From contig CAUEEP010000930.1 of assembly GCA_958450365.1 (NCBI GenBank), positions 807,501 to 871,500 of the forward strand: a stretch of DNA of 64,000 bases, given 5' to 3'. Made by a program: the position numbers and the translations under genes. This DNA is from Mesorhabditis belari (lineage: Eukaryota > Nematoda > Chromadorea > Rhabditida > Rhabditidae). Below the pieces are notes generated by a model. The model made no database searches, was not told the origin of the DNA, and saw only the letters and a list, made by a program, of their open reading frames with translations. Positions 12,801 through 24,600 of this stretch are shown here, in pieces (within the stretch, counting starts at the first letter, position 1; every line of letters begins with the position of its first letter).

Positions 12801-13544
12801 ATTATGACGGGAGAAGAAAAAGCAAACGCCAGGTGGCTGCTCAGCGTCGAAGTACAAAGAATACAAGTGGTAGAGTTCACATTTTATGGTGTTTAAATTA
12901 TTTTTGTTTAGTGAATGATAGCTCAATGATGTCGAACAGATCGTTTGGCCTGGGGTTGAGGGACTCGGATCCAAATTTGAAGGTATTTGACCTAGAACCT
13001 TGATTGAGCAGTACCAATTCTAGGAGAAGATCAAGAAGCTGGAGGATGTGATCCGGTTGGCGATGAGGGAAGAGTATGCTTGGCCGTTCCTTGAGCCAGT
13101 TGATCCAAAAGAGGTATTTAATTCGAACAGTTAAGGAGCTTCCAAAGCATAGGCAAAACATGATCGATTGATCATTGAGTTTACATGTGGTGCTTTTCAG
13201 GTTCCCGATTATCGTGATGTGATCAAGAAACCAATGGATCTTCGAACAATCATCAACAAGCTAAAAAATCACGACTACGACTCGGCTGAGCAGGTTAGAA
13301 ATTTTGCTAGATGATCCTTTATTAATCAACTTTAGATCAAAGATGATGCTCTCTTGGTCGTCATGAATTGCAAGAAGTATAATTTGGAGGACAGTGAGAT
13401 TTATGATGTAAGTCTTTCGGGTTATTTTGTCTGTAAATGAACTTTTAGTGTGCTGTGCAACTAGAGGAATTCTGGGGCAAGCACCTTCAACCGATCTTCC
13501 ACGACAATTCCGGCCGACGGCGTTCTTGTAGGAGTCGACTTTGA
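6815..13544 (+). CDS. athp-2: ACF1/BAZ1A-like WAC-DDT-WHIM-PHD-bromodomain protein
   Basis: Non-catalytic subunit of an ISWI-type nucleosome-spacing complex, nuclear. I resolved 40 exons (first 6815-6927, second 7006-7117, last 13449-13544) that sum to 4137 bp, 1378 residues, in frame throughout. Domains: WAC near residues 22-125 (FFDRLMELNSTVWSCE); DDT near 400-465 (MFGKMLDVLQFF); WHIM pieces near 526-680 and 745-760 (LGRDRAFRNYF); PHD finger near 1048-1100 with C4HC3 spacing (CRVCRKK... CFECDKCYHLDC... CQDC); bromodomain near 1285-1375 (PDYRDVIKKPMDL, NCKKYN). Acidic linkers lie between PHD and bromodomain. Introns are mostly about 36-50 bp, except one of 714 bp (9091-9804) that holds a transposon. 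BAZ1B is the alternative; the bromodomain and WAC order fit either, but the C. elegans relative is ATHP-2. Confidence 0.93.
9111..9769. mobile_element. Tc1/mariner-type MITE in athp-2 intron 14
   Basis: Long inverted repeat. The termini TACAGTGTGTTACAAC and GTTGGAACACCCTGTA, with adjoining AAAAAAAGTCAGCTCAGCG in inverted order, span about 250 bp per arm. TA ends. Open frames inside are incidental. The insertion makes this intron more than ten times longer than its neighbours. Confidence 0.85.
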
Positions 13545-14192
13545 AAAGTGATTAATTTGTTTGATGGGTTCACTTATTTTGTTATTAGCATTGATTTGGT
13601 GTCATTTGGTTTTATATTTTTTGAGTTGGTTCAGAAGCCAAAGTATTTTTGATAGGTGGAAGGATTCTAGAAACTTTTGCTTCTGAAACAGCCGCTGTTT
13701 TTTCCTCAGCACAATACTCCCAGATCCAGTCAGCGATTCTGTTCGAGCTTTACAACTTTAGGAATCTTACACTAAATGCTTTTAAACAGTTTTATCTTGT
13801 TAAATAACCATATTATCGCTTTTCTTTTGTTTGTCAATGAACTTTGCTATATCTATTTCTCTTGGTCATCATCTCCTTCGTACGACCCTAAATTCTATAT
13901 TTATCTTGTGTCTTTAGGGGTATTTTTATTTTTCTTGATTGTCTATCTTTATTATGTGCAGTGAAAGCTGGTGTCTATCATGATCTGCTAAAGAACCGTG
14001 TTTTTTTTCTAACTGTTTCCACTTGTAGGTGTATTTGGAATAAACATTGAAATCAAAAATGATTTGTAAGGCAAAGCAATGGGTTGGGAAACGCTTATGA
14101 TAGATACTTTGGCCAAATGGGAGGGTTACGCGTAAATTGAATCGTGATTCGTTTTACAGGATCGATTTTGATTACCGTATTTCACACCGTAA
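13545..14192 (+). other. athp-2 3'UTR and intercistronic region
   Basis: AATAAA at 14039-14044 is a likely poly(A) signal. A 3' splice acceptor (ttttacag) ends at 14159, about 100 nt downstream, just before the ferredoxin start. That spacing matches nematode operons processed by trans-splicing. A 62-codon open frame at 13776-13964 is AT-rich and is taken as chance. Confidence 0.55.
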
Positions 14193-15235
14193 ATGTTTCG
14201 TCTAGGGCGATTGATTGCGACAGCGAGCACATCGATCACACTACCGAGGATAACATCGACGTTAAGAGTGCGTATTTTGGGGTAAATAGTGCGTAAAAAT
14301 AGTTGATACCGATTTTGCATCATCGTCTTGAAGATTTCAAGACGGTAATTCTATTTGCTTTTTCAGCTCCGCTTCCGATTAAACACCATCAACGATTCAA
14401 CGTCACTCCGATGCTCGGCGAGAAGTCTATCATCGAATGCTCCGAAAAAAGATCGACTCGTACATTTCGTGTGCGATGATCAAACGTTCACCGGAAAAGC
14501 AAAGGTCTGAAAATTCTTTTTGAAAACACAATTTTCTCATTTTTAGCTCGGGGATTCGTTACTAGATGTTATAGTCGATAACGATCTTCCACTTGACGGA
14601 TATGGAGCTTGCGAAGGGTTTGGTTTCATAACTTTAAACTTAAACATTTGTTTAGAACTCTCGCTTGTTGTACATGCCACGTCATATTGAGTAAAGAACA
14701 TTTCGACAGAGTTGATAAGGTTCATCTTTTCGTTGATTACCGATTTACGGTCGCTAATGTACAATCACGAATTTTTAGACAAACCCGGCCGGCGAAGAGG
14801 AACTGGATATGCTCGATTTGGCGCCTGAATTGAGCGATTATTCACGATTGGGATGTCAAATACGAGTCGAGAAAGAGGATGGTGGGTTTAGATATATGTA
14901 GTTTAAGGTGTTAGATGCGTGAGATTTAGCTGGATGATTAGTATTAGAACATATTAAATTGAGTTTTGTGGTAGATATCTTACTCATTATAAGGGAGAGA
15001 GTATATGTGTGTCTGTTCCGCTGTTTTAGAAAAAACGGCCAAACCAATCGGTCTGAAAATTTGACTATTATATCCAAAATTTTATCTAGTTTCCACATTT
15101 GATTAAAAGGGACAGCTTTAGCCGTAGGCCAGTTTTAAAGGCTGTTGTTTATAACAACGCTCAAACTTTATTCTTTCAGGGCCCGAGATCACCGTCACCG
15201 TTCCAACTGTGCGCCGAGATGCTCGACAAGATTAG
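14193..15235 (+). CDS. Mitochondrial 2Fe-2S ferredoxin (adrenodoxin/FDX2 type)
   Basis: Electron carrier of the mitochondrial matrix; FDX2-type proteins serve iron-sulfur cluster assembly. Six exons: 14193-14267, 14367-14504, 14547-14617, 14656-14719, 14779-14881, 15180-15235, giving 507 bp, 168 residues, in frame. The first ~60 residues are rich in Arg, Ser and Leu and lack acids early (MFRLGRLIATAS), as in a mitochondrial presequence. Cluster ligands are Cys93, Cys99, Cys102 (CEGTLACCTCH) and Cys142 (SRLGCQI). The 102-142 gap is about three residues longer than in human FDX2. DMLDLAPEL is the conserved acidic helix. The exon 1 donor (gtgcgt) is less certain because a gtaaat lies 21 nt downstream in another phase. 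Probably the third cistron after athp-2. Confidence 0.9.
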
Positions 15236-16422
15236 ATAATAAAACCAACAAATTTAATGATAGTTATTGTGTTTTTGAGTTTTAGAGTTCACGTTCTTTG
15301 TTGTGATTAGGTTTTCATTTTAGCTCAATTGTATTTCGAATGTTCAATTTGATTTGCCTTGTTCTACAAATTCTGTGATACGTCGATAAAATACGCTAAA
15401 ATTTTCACCAGTCAAGCCATACATCGGTATCTCTAACTAGGGAGGAGGCATCAACTTAAGGTGGAGTTTAATGGCACCCTGGTAGAGTTTGACACGGGGA
15501 ATTTGACTCCGTTTTTAGTTTTTTCTGCGGACTTCTCAATCGCCAGATATTTGGCATCAAAGTTTTTGTATTGGAATTTAGGGTGCTCTCTAGCGAGCGC
15601 AAATGCTCCATCAGTGGTGTGGAGCTAGCGCAGAGGATTCATAGGCAGATGATCATGGTTCGGATTTACAAAAAAATTACGCCGGCATCATTGTTCTTTT
15701 GCTCGAACGCTCGAACATGAATGATTTGCAGCGAATCGTCGGCGCGGTGAAATGGCTTTTCTCCGATGCCCTCGATGTGAAGAATATTTTTGCTTTTCAT
15801 ACTTTTTCCACTTTATGGATAAATGCTGATTTTTTTGTGCCTTGTGTATTGTGTTGAAAATTGAGTCTTTAAAAAGAGTAAGGTTACAATTTTTGAACAA
15901 GTACCTAAATTACTTTAGCTACATTTTATACTATGTACAGATCTTTTAGAAAAAAAAGCGAAATGCCGCGATAGCCGGATTTGGACCATGATTGTCCAAA
16001 AAAAAAAACGGGATTCGGATTTCCCCGGGTCAAACTCTATCAGGGTGCCATTCTACAGGCTTAAACTCCACCTCTCCCTGGTAGGAGACATCGATTGTTA
16101 TAAGTGTATCAAGGAGGTTCATTGCCTAGAAGAAGGACTTGTTTCAATGTTAGGCAATCTACGATTTTTATATGTTTTACAGTAGTCAGAAGTGCATTTT
16201 ACATTAATATAATACACTTTATTTCAGCACAGCAATTTCTTGTCGTTAAAAAAGTACATACAAATAAAATTCGAACTCTTGAGAGAAAGCAGAGGATCAT
16301 GCGAGTTGGTAAAGTTCTCAAAATAAATAGAAAAATACAAATAAATTCACAAAAATGACGCCTAAAGTCACTAAAAATCCGTTGATCAAAAGTAAAACGA
16401 CAAAACAAAATGTAAAACTAAT
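15236..16422. other. Convergent intergenic region between ferredoxin and anillin
   Basis: AATAAA lies at about 15238, overlapping the ferredoxin stop region. Most of the rest is the inverted-repeat element at 15424-16092. AT-rich open frames at 15688-16358 show no motif and no splice support. Confidence 0.5.
15424..16092. mobile_element. Diverged inverted-repeat element
   Basis: The left arm (CTAACTAGGGAGG... GGTGGAGTTTAA... ATGGCACCCTGGTAGAGTTT) is repeated inverted on the right (AAACTCTATCAGGGTGCCAT... TTAAACTCCACCTCTCCCTG). The arms are about 80 bp and imperfect, and the middle is non-coding. Boundaries are approximate. Confidence 0.65.
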
Positions 16423-19400
16423 TTAGTGATTTATTGAGGTACTCCAAACCAACAAATTTCGGACCGTCTTGTTAAGCGCATTAATCCATTCAACAAGCAT
16501 TTCTTTGTGATCGGCCGCCATCAATACTCTAAACAATTTAATTATTCTTCGCCAATGTAATTAAAAGTATTCACCGCAGTTTTTCCATTTCTCGATTTGT
16601 GCCTTCTTTTGGTACCCAAACGTCGATGTGAAAAGAATGGGGGAAATTTCCATGTGGCTCAACGATAGCTCCGTCTTTCGTACAAGTCGACAAATCGATT
16701 GAGACAGCCCAATCCTAAAGTAAACATGCCTAGTTGGATCATATGTAGATGATCAAATACCTTGGTGTTTTCATCTTCGGGGCTACGCCAAAACTTCATT
16801 TCACCCTTCTCTAGAACGCACCAATATCTGAAAAAAATATCCATTATAAACGTTAACTTTAAAACTGCCAACCGAGTCCAAGAAGCTAATCCTTGCGTCT
16901 TCTGATAGAGTGAAAGGAATCCGCGATGAGGAACTCCGGCTTTGCCAGTGGCGGACCTAAAGTTCATTCATTTGTAGAAATTTTTGAAACAAATAAAACT
17001 AACTTTTTAATTTTCATGTGTACTTCTCCCGATAGAGGGTGTTGTGGCTCGATCAAGTGGAATTTGCGTCGATCCGTTCCATTTATGTGAAGATTGAGTC
17101 GACCAACTAAAGAACAGATGAATAGACGGAAATTTATTTAGATCCACCCAATTGAAAGCCCGAATCAAGGATTGGGTTGTGGTGCGACGAATTTTTCTGT
17201 GTTTTCATGGTGAAGCCAGATTGGATACTCTTCAACGTTCCTCCTTTGATACGATATTTCTCTTCATGCGACATGCCTTCTTTTTTTGATCTCTAAAATA
17301 GGCTTTGAATTGAAACAAAAAAAATGTTCTAATTTTGCTATCTGTTTAATCAAATACAAGCTTACCAAGGCATACACTTCAAAGATGCAGTTAAAATCCG
17401 GATGAATTTTCTCGATTTGGAAATATTTTTTCAATTCGATTGATCCATCCTGAAATGATTTAAGATACTAAATGAAAGCTTCGCTTACATCATTAATCTT
17501 GTTTTCGTTTGAATTCAATGCCGTGTGAAGCAAAGTGGTCTCGCATTTGATAAGGATTACGAAATAGTAGACGACATCGATATCTAAGTCCATGTTTAAT
17601 GCGGCAAATTAAAATCATTTACCTCCAAAATGATCTCTTAAGCCCTTCAAGAAATCACGCGACAAAAACAGTTTAATTTGCGAAATTTGAAGAGCGCCTC
17701 GAGGAGCGTCAATGTCTTGCGATCTCAGTTGGTCAATACGCTCCATTTCCGTGATAAGAACATTTTGGGTTTCCTTGGCAATAAGCAGTGCTCGTTGGGC
17801 ATCAACCTCCTCACGACTTCCTGAGAATTTTCCTGATTGGCGGCAAAACATCAAAGCTCGGGAAGCTTGCTCAACCCGTTCCCCTTCAACGGCGATTGCT
17901 TGCCGAATGCGAGCCTAAAATCTTACTTTAAAAAATTTGAAGAGTTCTTTTACCGTAGTGTCAACTCTTTTCTCTCTGTCATGATGTGACTCGGCTTGAA
18001 TAACCTAAATAAAAATGATTGCCAAGATTTCCAAAAGAAAAAGCACTTTTTGTTGCGAGGTCGGCGTTTGCACTCCTGCAAAAACAATTTTTTCGATTTT
18101 GTCATCCTTTGCCGAGCGTTGTTTCCGATAAAAAGAGATTGAATGAGCCTAAATATTTTGGAATTTTAAACTATTGTTTAGAAACTACCAAAGCAGGATC
18201 GCTGTTTGAAGCGTGAATTGTGTCGGAGTTGAGTGGCTGCAAGTTTGTTGACGTGAATGGCGGTGTGTAGGGCTAAAAAGTGAATCTACATAGAAGATTT
18301 GAACTACTACCGTAGTAAAGAGAGGCTTCTCGGGCGATTCATTAACGCTCATTTCGTGCGTGGCTAAAGGAGCCAAATTGGTTGCTTGAGTTGGGGTCCC
18401 GTGATAATCCTGGCGCAGTGAAACGCGGGAATGCTTTTGTGGGCTGTTGATGAATTCGAAAGCCTGCATAGTTATAAATGGAAAGGAAAACAGGGTTACT
18501 CTACCGCATCAATTGCTTGAATTCCATCCACAGTCTCATTGGTCTCATGTTGAAAGTACGAGTCATCAAAGTCGCCCTCTTCAATCACCTCCCCATCTTG
18601 GTTTGGCCCATCCTCAGGATGTTCCTTTAATTTTAATTTAAAGATGTAAATAGCATTGAACACTAAAGATGATGGTCTACCTAGGTTCTCCGAAAATGAT
18701 CACCTGTTCGAGAGTTGGTTCTTGGCTTTCCTCCTCATCCTCTTCACTGTCATTATTGCAGGGTATCTTATTCGGCGTGCTCCGCATGTCGTCAATGCTC
18801 TTACGCGTAGATGGATAAGAGGCCGTGTTAAGGAAAGGCAACTAAATGAGTTATTCAAACATGTGCCACACAAAACCTATCGAAAAAAAACCTTTTTCAC
18901 AGTTTTCTTGATTGGAATTGCCGTCTCAGCCATGTGTCGCGCTGTATTCAAAAGCTCGTCTTCGGTGGCATCTGGATGAAGGGGTGTACCGGTTGCGGAA
19001 GAAAACTAAACAAAAGAATGACTTTTCAATACAAAATACTAACCTCCCATCGAGAACGCAAATTCTTTATGTTAGCTGTAGGAGGAACAGGTGGTTTAGC
19101 GGGTTCTTTAGGATCGGCGCCTTGAACAATCGGCGTTCCAGCGGAGCCACGCCAAAGTGTGTGAAAAGTGGGCAAACGCGGCTTTACCTAACACAAAATT
19201 TGCTTAAAAACAAATAAAATCAACCTCGGCCATCACTGTTGATTTGGAGATTGGTTTTGAGGAAGTCGAATTACTCAAATAAGCGGGCATTGAAGAGATA
19301 GCTCCAGTTTGCAAATAAGAGCCATGTTGGGTCTAAAGAACATCAATAAATCTACATGAGAAATTTGTTGAAAACATACAATCTCCCCTTGATTCTTTGC

Positions 19401-21142
19401 AAGGCCAGCACTGTGTTGGCTTGTTTCCAGATGACGAATAGGAGAAATCTCTGAGGTTGGTCCATGTAGTCGGCTCTAAAATTAAAAAAAATTTTATCAG
19501 CAAAGTTTTCCTTACATTGTTTCTCACAAAAGTACTCTGCACATACAAATTTTCATTAATTGGAGAACTGGTCGACTTTGGATCCTAAAACTTATTTCGC
19601 AACTTTAAAAACAATAATACTCACAAATCTAATAGGCGAAGAGTAGAGTAACTCATTTTCTTTCTTGTGCAGAGAAGAAGCTGATCCATGTTGCACAACC
19701 TTCTAAAAGAACCTCGTTACTGATTGAATTGTGTAAGTTGAACCTTTGTTAAAAACGTGTGGATTCCATATTCAGTTGATGTTGTCTCACCGATTGTTTC
19801 TTCATTGGTTGCAAGTGTTGTCTAAAAAAGTTAAACTCAACAAAAGTTTCAAGTTTTAAACTTACATTATTGAAAGGAGTTTCCTTGATCGTGACCCTTT
19901 TTTCACTGCTACCTTGAACATTGACTTCACCTTAATAAATAATTTTCCTAAGCTTAAAATGTAATGAAAAGAAACGATGACTTTTATCGAATACGATACG
20001 AATACTAACTCGAGTTTTTCAGTGGAAGATAATTGAACTTTGGCTTGCATAGCTCGATCGGGACAGGGGATTTCTCGACACCGACTCGCAAGGGACCCTT
20101 TCTGTCTTCTTTTCCAGTTGGGCGAGAGGGCTCGTAAACAAATTCATCATCAGCCGCTGCCAATGCCGCAAACTTGATTCTCTAAAAAAATCGAAATTTT
20201 TAAAAAAGCCAGTTCTTACGAAGTCTCCCGATGATGCATCTGGCTGACTCTCAGAAAGCACTTTTCTCGGTGATGTTTCAGATGGTGTTTTTGGCAAACC
20301 TAGAATAGATTTTATAAAGTAGAAACACGATCGGGTACTAATAAAGTTAGGGGAGGGCACTTTTTTCTTCAAAATCACTTTTTCTGGGGTAGTTTTATGC
20401 GTAGATTCCGAAAAAACACAACGAGAACTTGTGGAAAGGCCTTTTAAGCGAAGCTTTGGCGCTCCAAAATGCGCGCTTCTATAGTGTATTTCACTATATG
20501 GAGCCGACTATTGCGGCACTTTTCAAGGTCAGAACTAGAGCCAAAAACCATTTTTAACCACTAAATATTGGAGGTAAAGGCAAAACACTGAAAAATATTT
20601 TTTGAGCTTTTGACTCATGTGGCGGAGCACATGGTCGAAACTTGGGGAAAAATATTTTTTATTTTGCTCCAATTTGTTCAGAAATGTAATCAGTAGGGTA
20701 AATTATGCCAGAAGTGTTTTTGGCCTCAAAAAATGTTTTGAGAGATCATTTTTAGACCTCTTCCCTATGTGTATTTCTCTAATCACACTGAATGAGCGCA
20801 CACTTTGAAGTTTCAAAAATCGGCTTAAAACCCCTTTTCTCAAGCTCTCGTTGTGTTTTTCGGAATCTATGCATAAAACTACCCTAGAAAAAGTGGTTTT
20901 GAAGAAAAAAAGTGCTTCCCCTTAACTTTATTAGTACTCACTGTCGTTTCTGTGACCGAGCTTACAATTAGTATGACCGAAAAGTTGTCAAAACACTCAC
21001 TTTGCATGAACGATCCTTCCGAGTTCTCCTTTTCCAACTCAAAGCGGCGCGAATTTGCCATGTCCAATATTTTCTAAAGACCACCTTTAACCAAAAGACT
21101 AAAGTTAATGTTTACCTTTGTTCGATCGTCGAAGTTCTCCAT
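16423..21142 (-). CDS. ani-1: Anillin (contractile-ring scaffold)
   Basis: Scaffold that links RhoA, actin, myosin II and septins at the cytokinetic furrow. 27 exons from 21142-21116 and 21073-21001 down to 16575-16714 and 16423-16528 sum to 2868 bp, 955 residues, in frame. N-terminal RRFELEKEN resembles the short conserved anillin N-terminus. The first ~530 residues are low-complexity and polar, with RSRWE near residue 320. The anillin homology domain starts near 534 and includes QASRALMFCRQ and FSGSREEVDAQRALLIAKE. A C-terminal PH domain near 830-950 reads HRGFLSLYQKT, YWCVLEKGEMKFWRSPEDE and ends in a helix with MLVEWINALNKT. The start follows a splice acceptor at 21174. An element of about 600 bp sits in intron 2. 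Head to head with haspin. Confidence 0.93.
20336..20936. mobile_element. TA-flanked MITE in anillin intron 2
   Basis: Inverted termini TACTAATAAAGTTAGGGG and CCCCTTAACTTTATTAGTA. A second inverted block GTAGTTTTATGCGTAGATT / AATCTATGCATAAAACTAC lies inside. The first bases match the element at 21949-22320, so both probably belong to one superfamily with TA target sites. Confidence 0.85.
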
Positions 21143-21652
21143 TGCTCGCTCGTCGAAGCTCGATTGTTTGTGCCTGAGAAATAAAATTATACATTTGCAT
21201 AACTAAAAAGAACACGCATAAACATAATCTAAAGTCATGTGGCAATAGTGTGAGACAATTAGAAGCTAGAGCAATTATTGAATCCGCCAAGAAATTGAAT
21301 GAGTGCCGCTAGTAATAAAAGCCACTGCCGATAAGTTTTTGAATAGCCGGGTCTTTCATTCAAATGTTGGCAAGAAGCCACCCGTTCTCGAGGGTTGTCG
21401 AATGGAAATTTCTGGCCGAGTTTGGGAAAAAGGAAAAAGAGACAAGCCTTTATACTCACAAGCTGTTTTCTAAATTGCATTAATTCCGTCTTTGTCTTAC
21501 GTGCCAGTATTTAAGTCATAGCTGTCGTCGTTCATTTCATTCTCTTTCTTCTCCCTTCTGCAGCTTGTTGATCTTGGTTATTAGTTCGTTTATTAGCATT
21601 TTCTTTTCTTCCTTTTAATTTGAAATTGAAATTATTTAGCCTTTACTTTAGA
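21143..21652. promoter_or_regulatory. Shared divergent promoter of anillin and haspin
   Basis: The 510 bp between two start codons pointing outward. Splice acceptors directly precede both ATGs (at about 21174 on - and 21650 on +), so the transcribed outrons lie here. No repeat or other gene is seen. Shared cell-cycle control is an inference. Confidence 0.45.
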
Positions 21653-24600
21653 ATGCCTCGAGGGAGAAAGGCTGCTCTACAGACGACGAGAATCAAACGG
21701 ACGCGTCCTCGGCCTGTTCGAACGGTGATCACGAAAGGAAATCTGGTGGAGCTCTTCGATTCGCTCATGGTATATTATTAATTTTCAAGTTTTTAAAAAA
21801 AGTATACCGTAATACCGAAAATAAGCACGTCATATGCAATTTTCAATTTTTCTGTAATCTTTAAATTGAGCTCACTGATACGAGATCATAGGAAACGAGG
21901 AAATAGAGTAAACCATCGAGCAGCCGACTATTTTAATTGCTACTTTGGTACTAATAAACTTCGGGGGGAGGGGGGCACTTTGACCCGACTTGGTCAGACC
22001 CTGGTTCTAGGCGTGTTTTGCATTTTCTGGGGTAATCAAATACGCTTAATCGATTGACGATACTTTTAAAATATTTTGAACAAGTTATCACTTTGTATTT
22101 TGTTCCTCTCTTCATTTTTACGCTTAGCAACACTGCAGAGGCAAAACTTCAGCTAGCTTATCAAAATATCAATAAAAATTGTTCAGTACTTTCTAAAAAT
22201 ATTATCAATAGATTCACCATGCTTAATTACCCCAAAAAAATGTAAAATAACGTTGGTAAAACAGTCAAAAAAAATAATCTGATCAAATCGGGTCTAAGTG
22301 CCCCCCGAAGTTTATTAATACCGCTACTTTTACTAATTTTAGTAATTCCAGGATGGAGATGAGTCTATCCAGCAGTCGTACAACTTCTCCGTCTGCGTTG
22401 ACACGCCGTCCCGGAAACAAGCACGTGGGCTTGATGCCATTTTCGAAGAGGAGCTTTCACAAGATGAGGTATTCCATAAATTTTCAGTTTAAATTCTTAT
22501 TTCACCATTTTTTCAAAATCCTAAATGCTCCGTTCAGATTCTAAACTTCAAAAATACAGTATACCTTTAGACTGGCGATATTTCGAACGCTTCGCAACAC
22601 TCGGTCAAGAAGAACCAGTATATGACGCAACTGCAAGAGTTAAACGATCAGGTCGGGTTTTTTTAGTAAAACTTTTAGTAAAAGTTTTTTAGTATGACGA
22701 CGAGTCGGATTTCTCGCTTCTGATCGAGTCAGAAAACGGCATTCGGATGCAAATAATAAATGGGAAATTAAAGCCGCATCCCAGGCAAACAAGTAACAAT
22801 TTATTGTTAGCAAAAGTATACCTGTTTCAGAAAGCCGTACGCCCGAAAAAGTAGAGCCTTTCAAGCAACTCGATCAGAATCGACCGATGCCACCTCCGAA
22901 AGTGAAGAAAAACGAAACCAAACAGGAGATGCAAGCAATACCACCGACACCCATACCCGAAAGTGCCCTCAGAGCGCGTCTCAGACAAAGTTTGGCCTTC
23001 CCGGATCGAATGGCGATTACAAAAAGGCAAATCAGAGGTTCGTTAGAAATATTAACTTGTAAATATTTTGACTTTAAGAAACACACGAAGCAAGAATGAG
23101 TGCTCGACCTTCGATTGCGCCAAGGATGGGCCCATTTTCCATTCGCGATATCATCGATAAACGACTTCAACTTGCAGACGAATTTGGAAAAGTAAGTAGT
23201 TATTTTTTAGTTTTTATATATTTTTATTTTTTTTACTGAGCGAAATTTAGGCTCCGATAACGCCACCACAACGGCAAACTTTGAGTCCTCAGCCTATGCG
23301 GCCATCGATGGCATCATTAAAAGAGGATGACTTAAGCAACATTCTGACTGCAAAAAAGACTTGATTTGGTTAGGGTTTGGTTCTTGACTATATTTTAGTT
23401 GATTTAGACGCCCTCGACACTCATATCACCAATGATCGTCACTAGGAAGCCGATGCTCTCGCTGAGCTATCTCAACGAATCTTCTTTCAACCCACCACTT
23501 GCTTCAACTCCAATCACTGATAGAAAGGTTTGAATTTATCTTTTGTTACTACAATTGTTTTCTTTTTAGAAACCAACAAGTCTGCAATTTGTCGATAGTT
23601 TAACGATGAGTACCAAGACTCCTTCAACTGCGTCATCAGCGACTCCTGCATCACCAGCTCCACAAGTTGCCAAACGACGAAGAACGTCAAGTGGCGATGG
23701 AAAGTCTGTGCGGATACAAGAGGTATAATTTTGCGCCTTATGTTTTTTTGATAATAGATCTTTCTCACTCTAAAGTAGCACAATACAATTAAGAACTCAA
23801 TAATTTTGTTAAGAAGACCCCCGAACAGAAAGATGACGACGTTGAAATGGCAGAAGAGGAGGTGAATGAAACGAATGGAACGAGTGTTGAGGACAATTTG
23901 GCAAATCTACTTGAGACAAGCGTACATCTGACCGAGGCGACGATTAATACAAATAAAGACAATCATTTGAAAACAGCTGAGGTTGACTGAAATTATACTG
24001 TTTGGATTATAGATTTCTTAAAGGAAATTACGTTACCGATTCGAGAGCCTTCACTGGTTGAAGCGGTCAACGACGAGAAAGAACCGATTTCAGATGAGAC
24101 ACAAAGAAAGTCGGAAGATTTCACGATTGGGGTTGCACATGTGCGTATGAGTTTAAAAGTTCCCACCTTTGTGAACAATTAGGCTGGATAAACTAGTGTA
24201 GACAATCAAGACTCTAATAATCGGTGAAGAGAAGCTTGAAAAATTGATTGCTTTCCTGATTATTTTATTTCAGACATTCGGTCAAACGCTGAATGCAAAC
24301 GCAACTGAAGACATCGACAACTTCACATTTGGGCCAGAACCGCCAAAAGTTGCGCAGACTTTGACCGACAATGTCACGCTCGGACAGAACAATTTGAGTC
24401 AAATCCTCTTAGGAGTCGGAGACCAATTCTCAATACAGGTTGCGTATACTTTTTCTTCTCTTAATCTCTAGTTTAGACATTGCCTCAAGATGCGACAGGA
24501 ATTGCGAGCGTTAACGTGACTCAGGTGACTTTATTGCTTACCAAATTTTGTTGAAGTCACGATTTTAGGCAACTGCCACCAGGAAAAATGCAACACAGAT

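Noticed and set aside
13776..13964. 62-residue two-helix membrane protein
   Set aside because: Very AT-rich frame in the athp-2 3'UTR, with no splice acceptor near its ATG.
21653..23364. Separate 282-residue gene upstream of haspin
   Set aside because: Possible as an operon partner, but a one-base homopolymer correction restores frame, a normal 39-bp intron and usual haspin length; kept only as the alternative.
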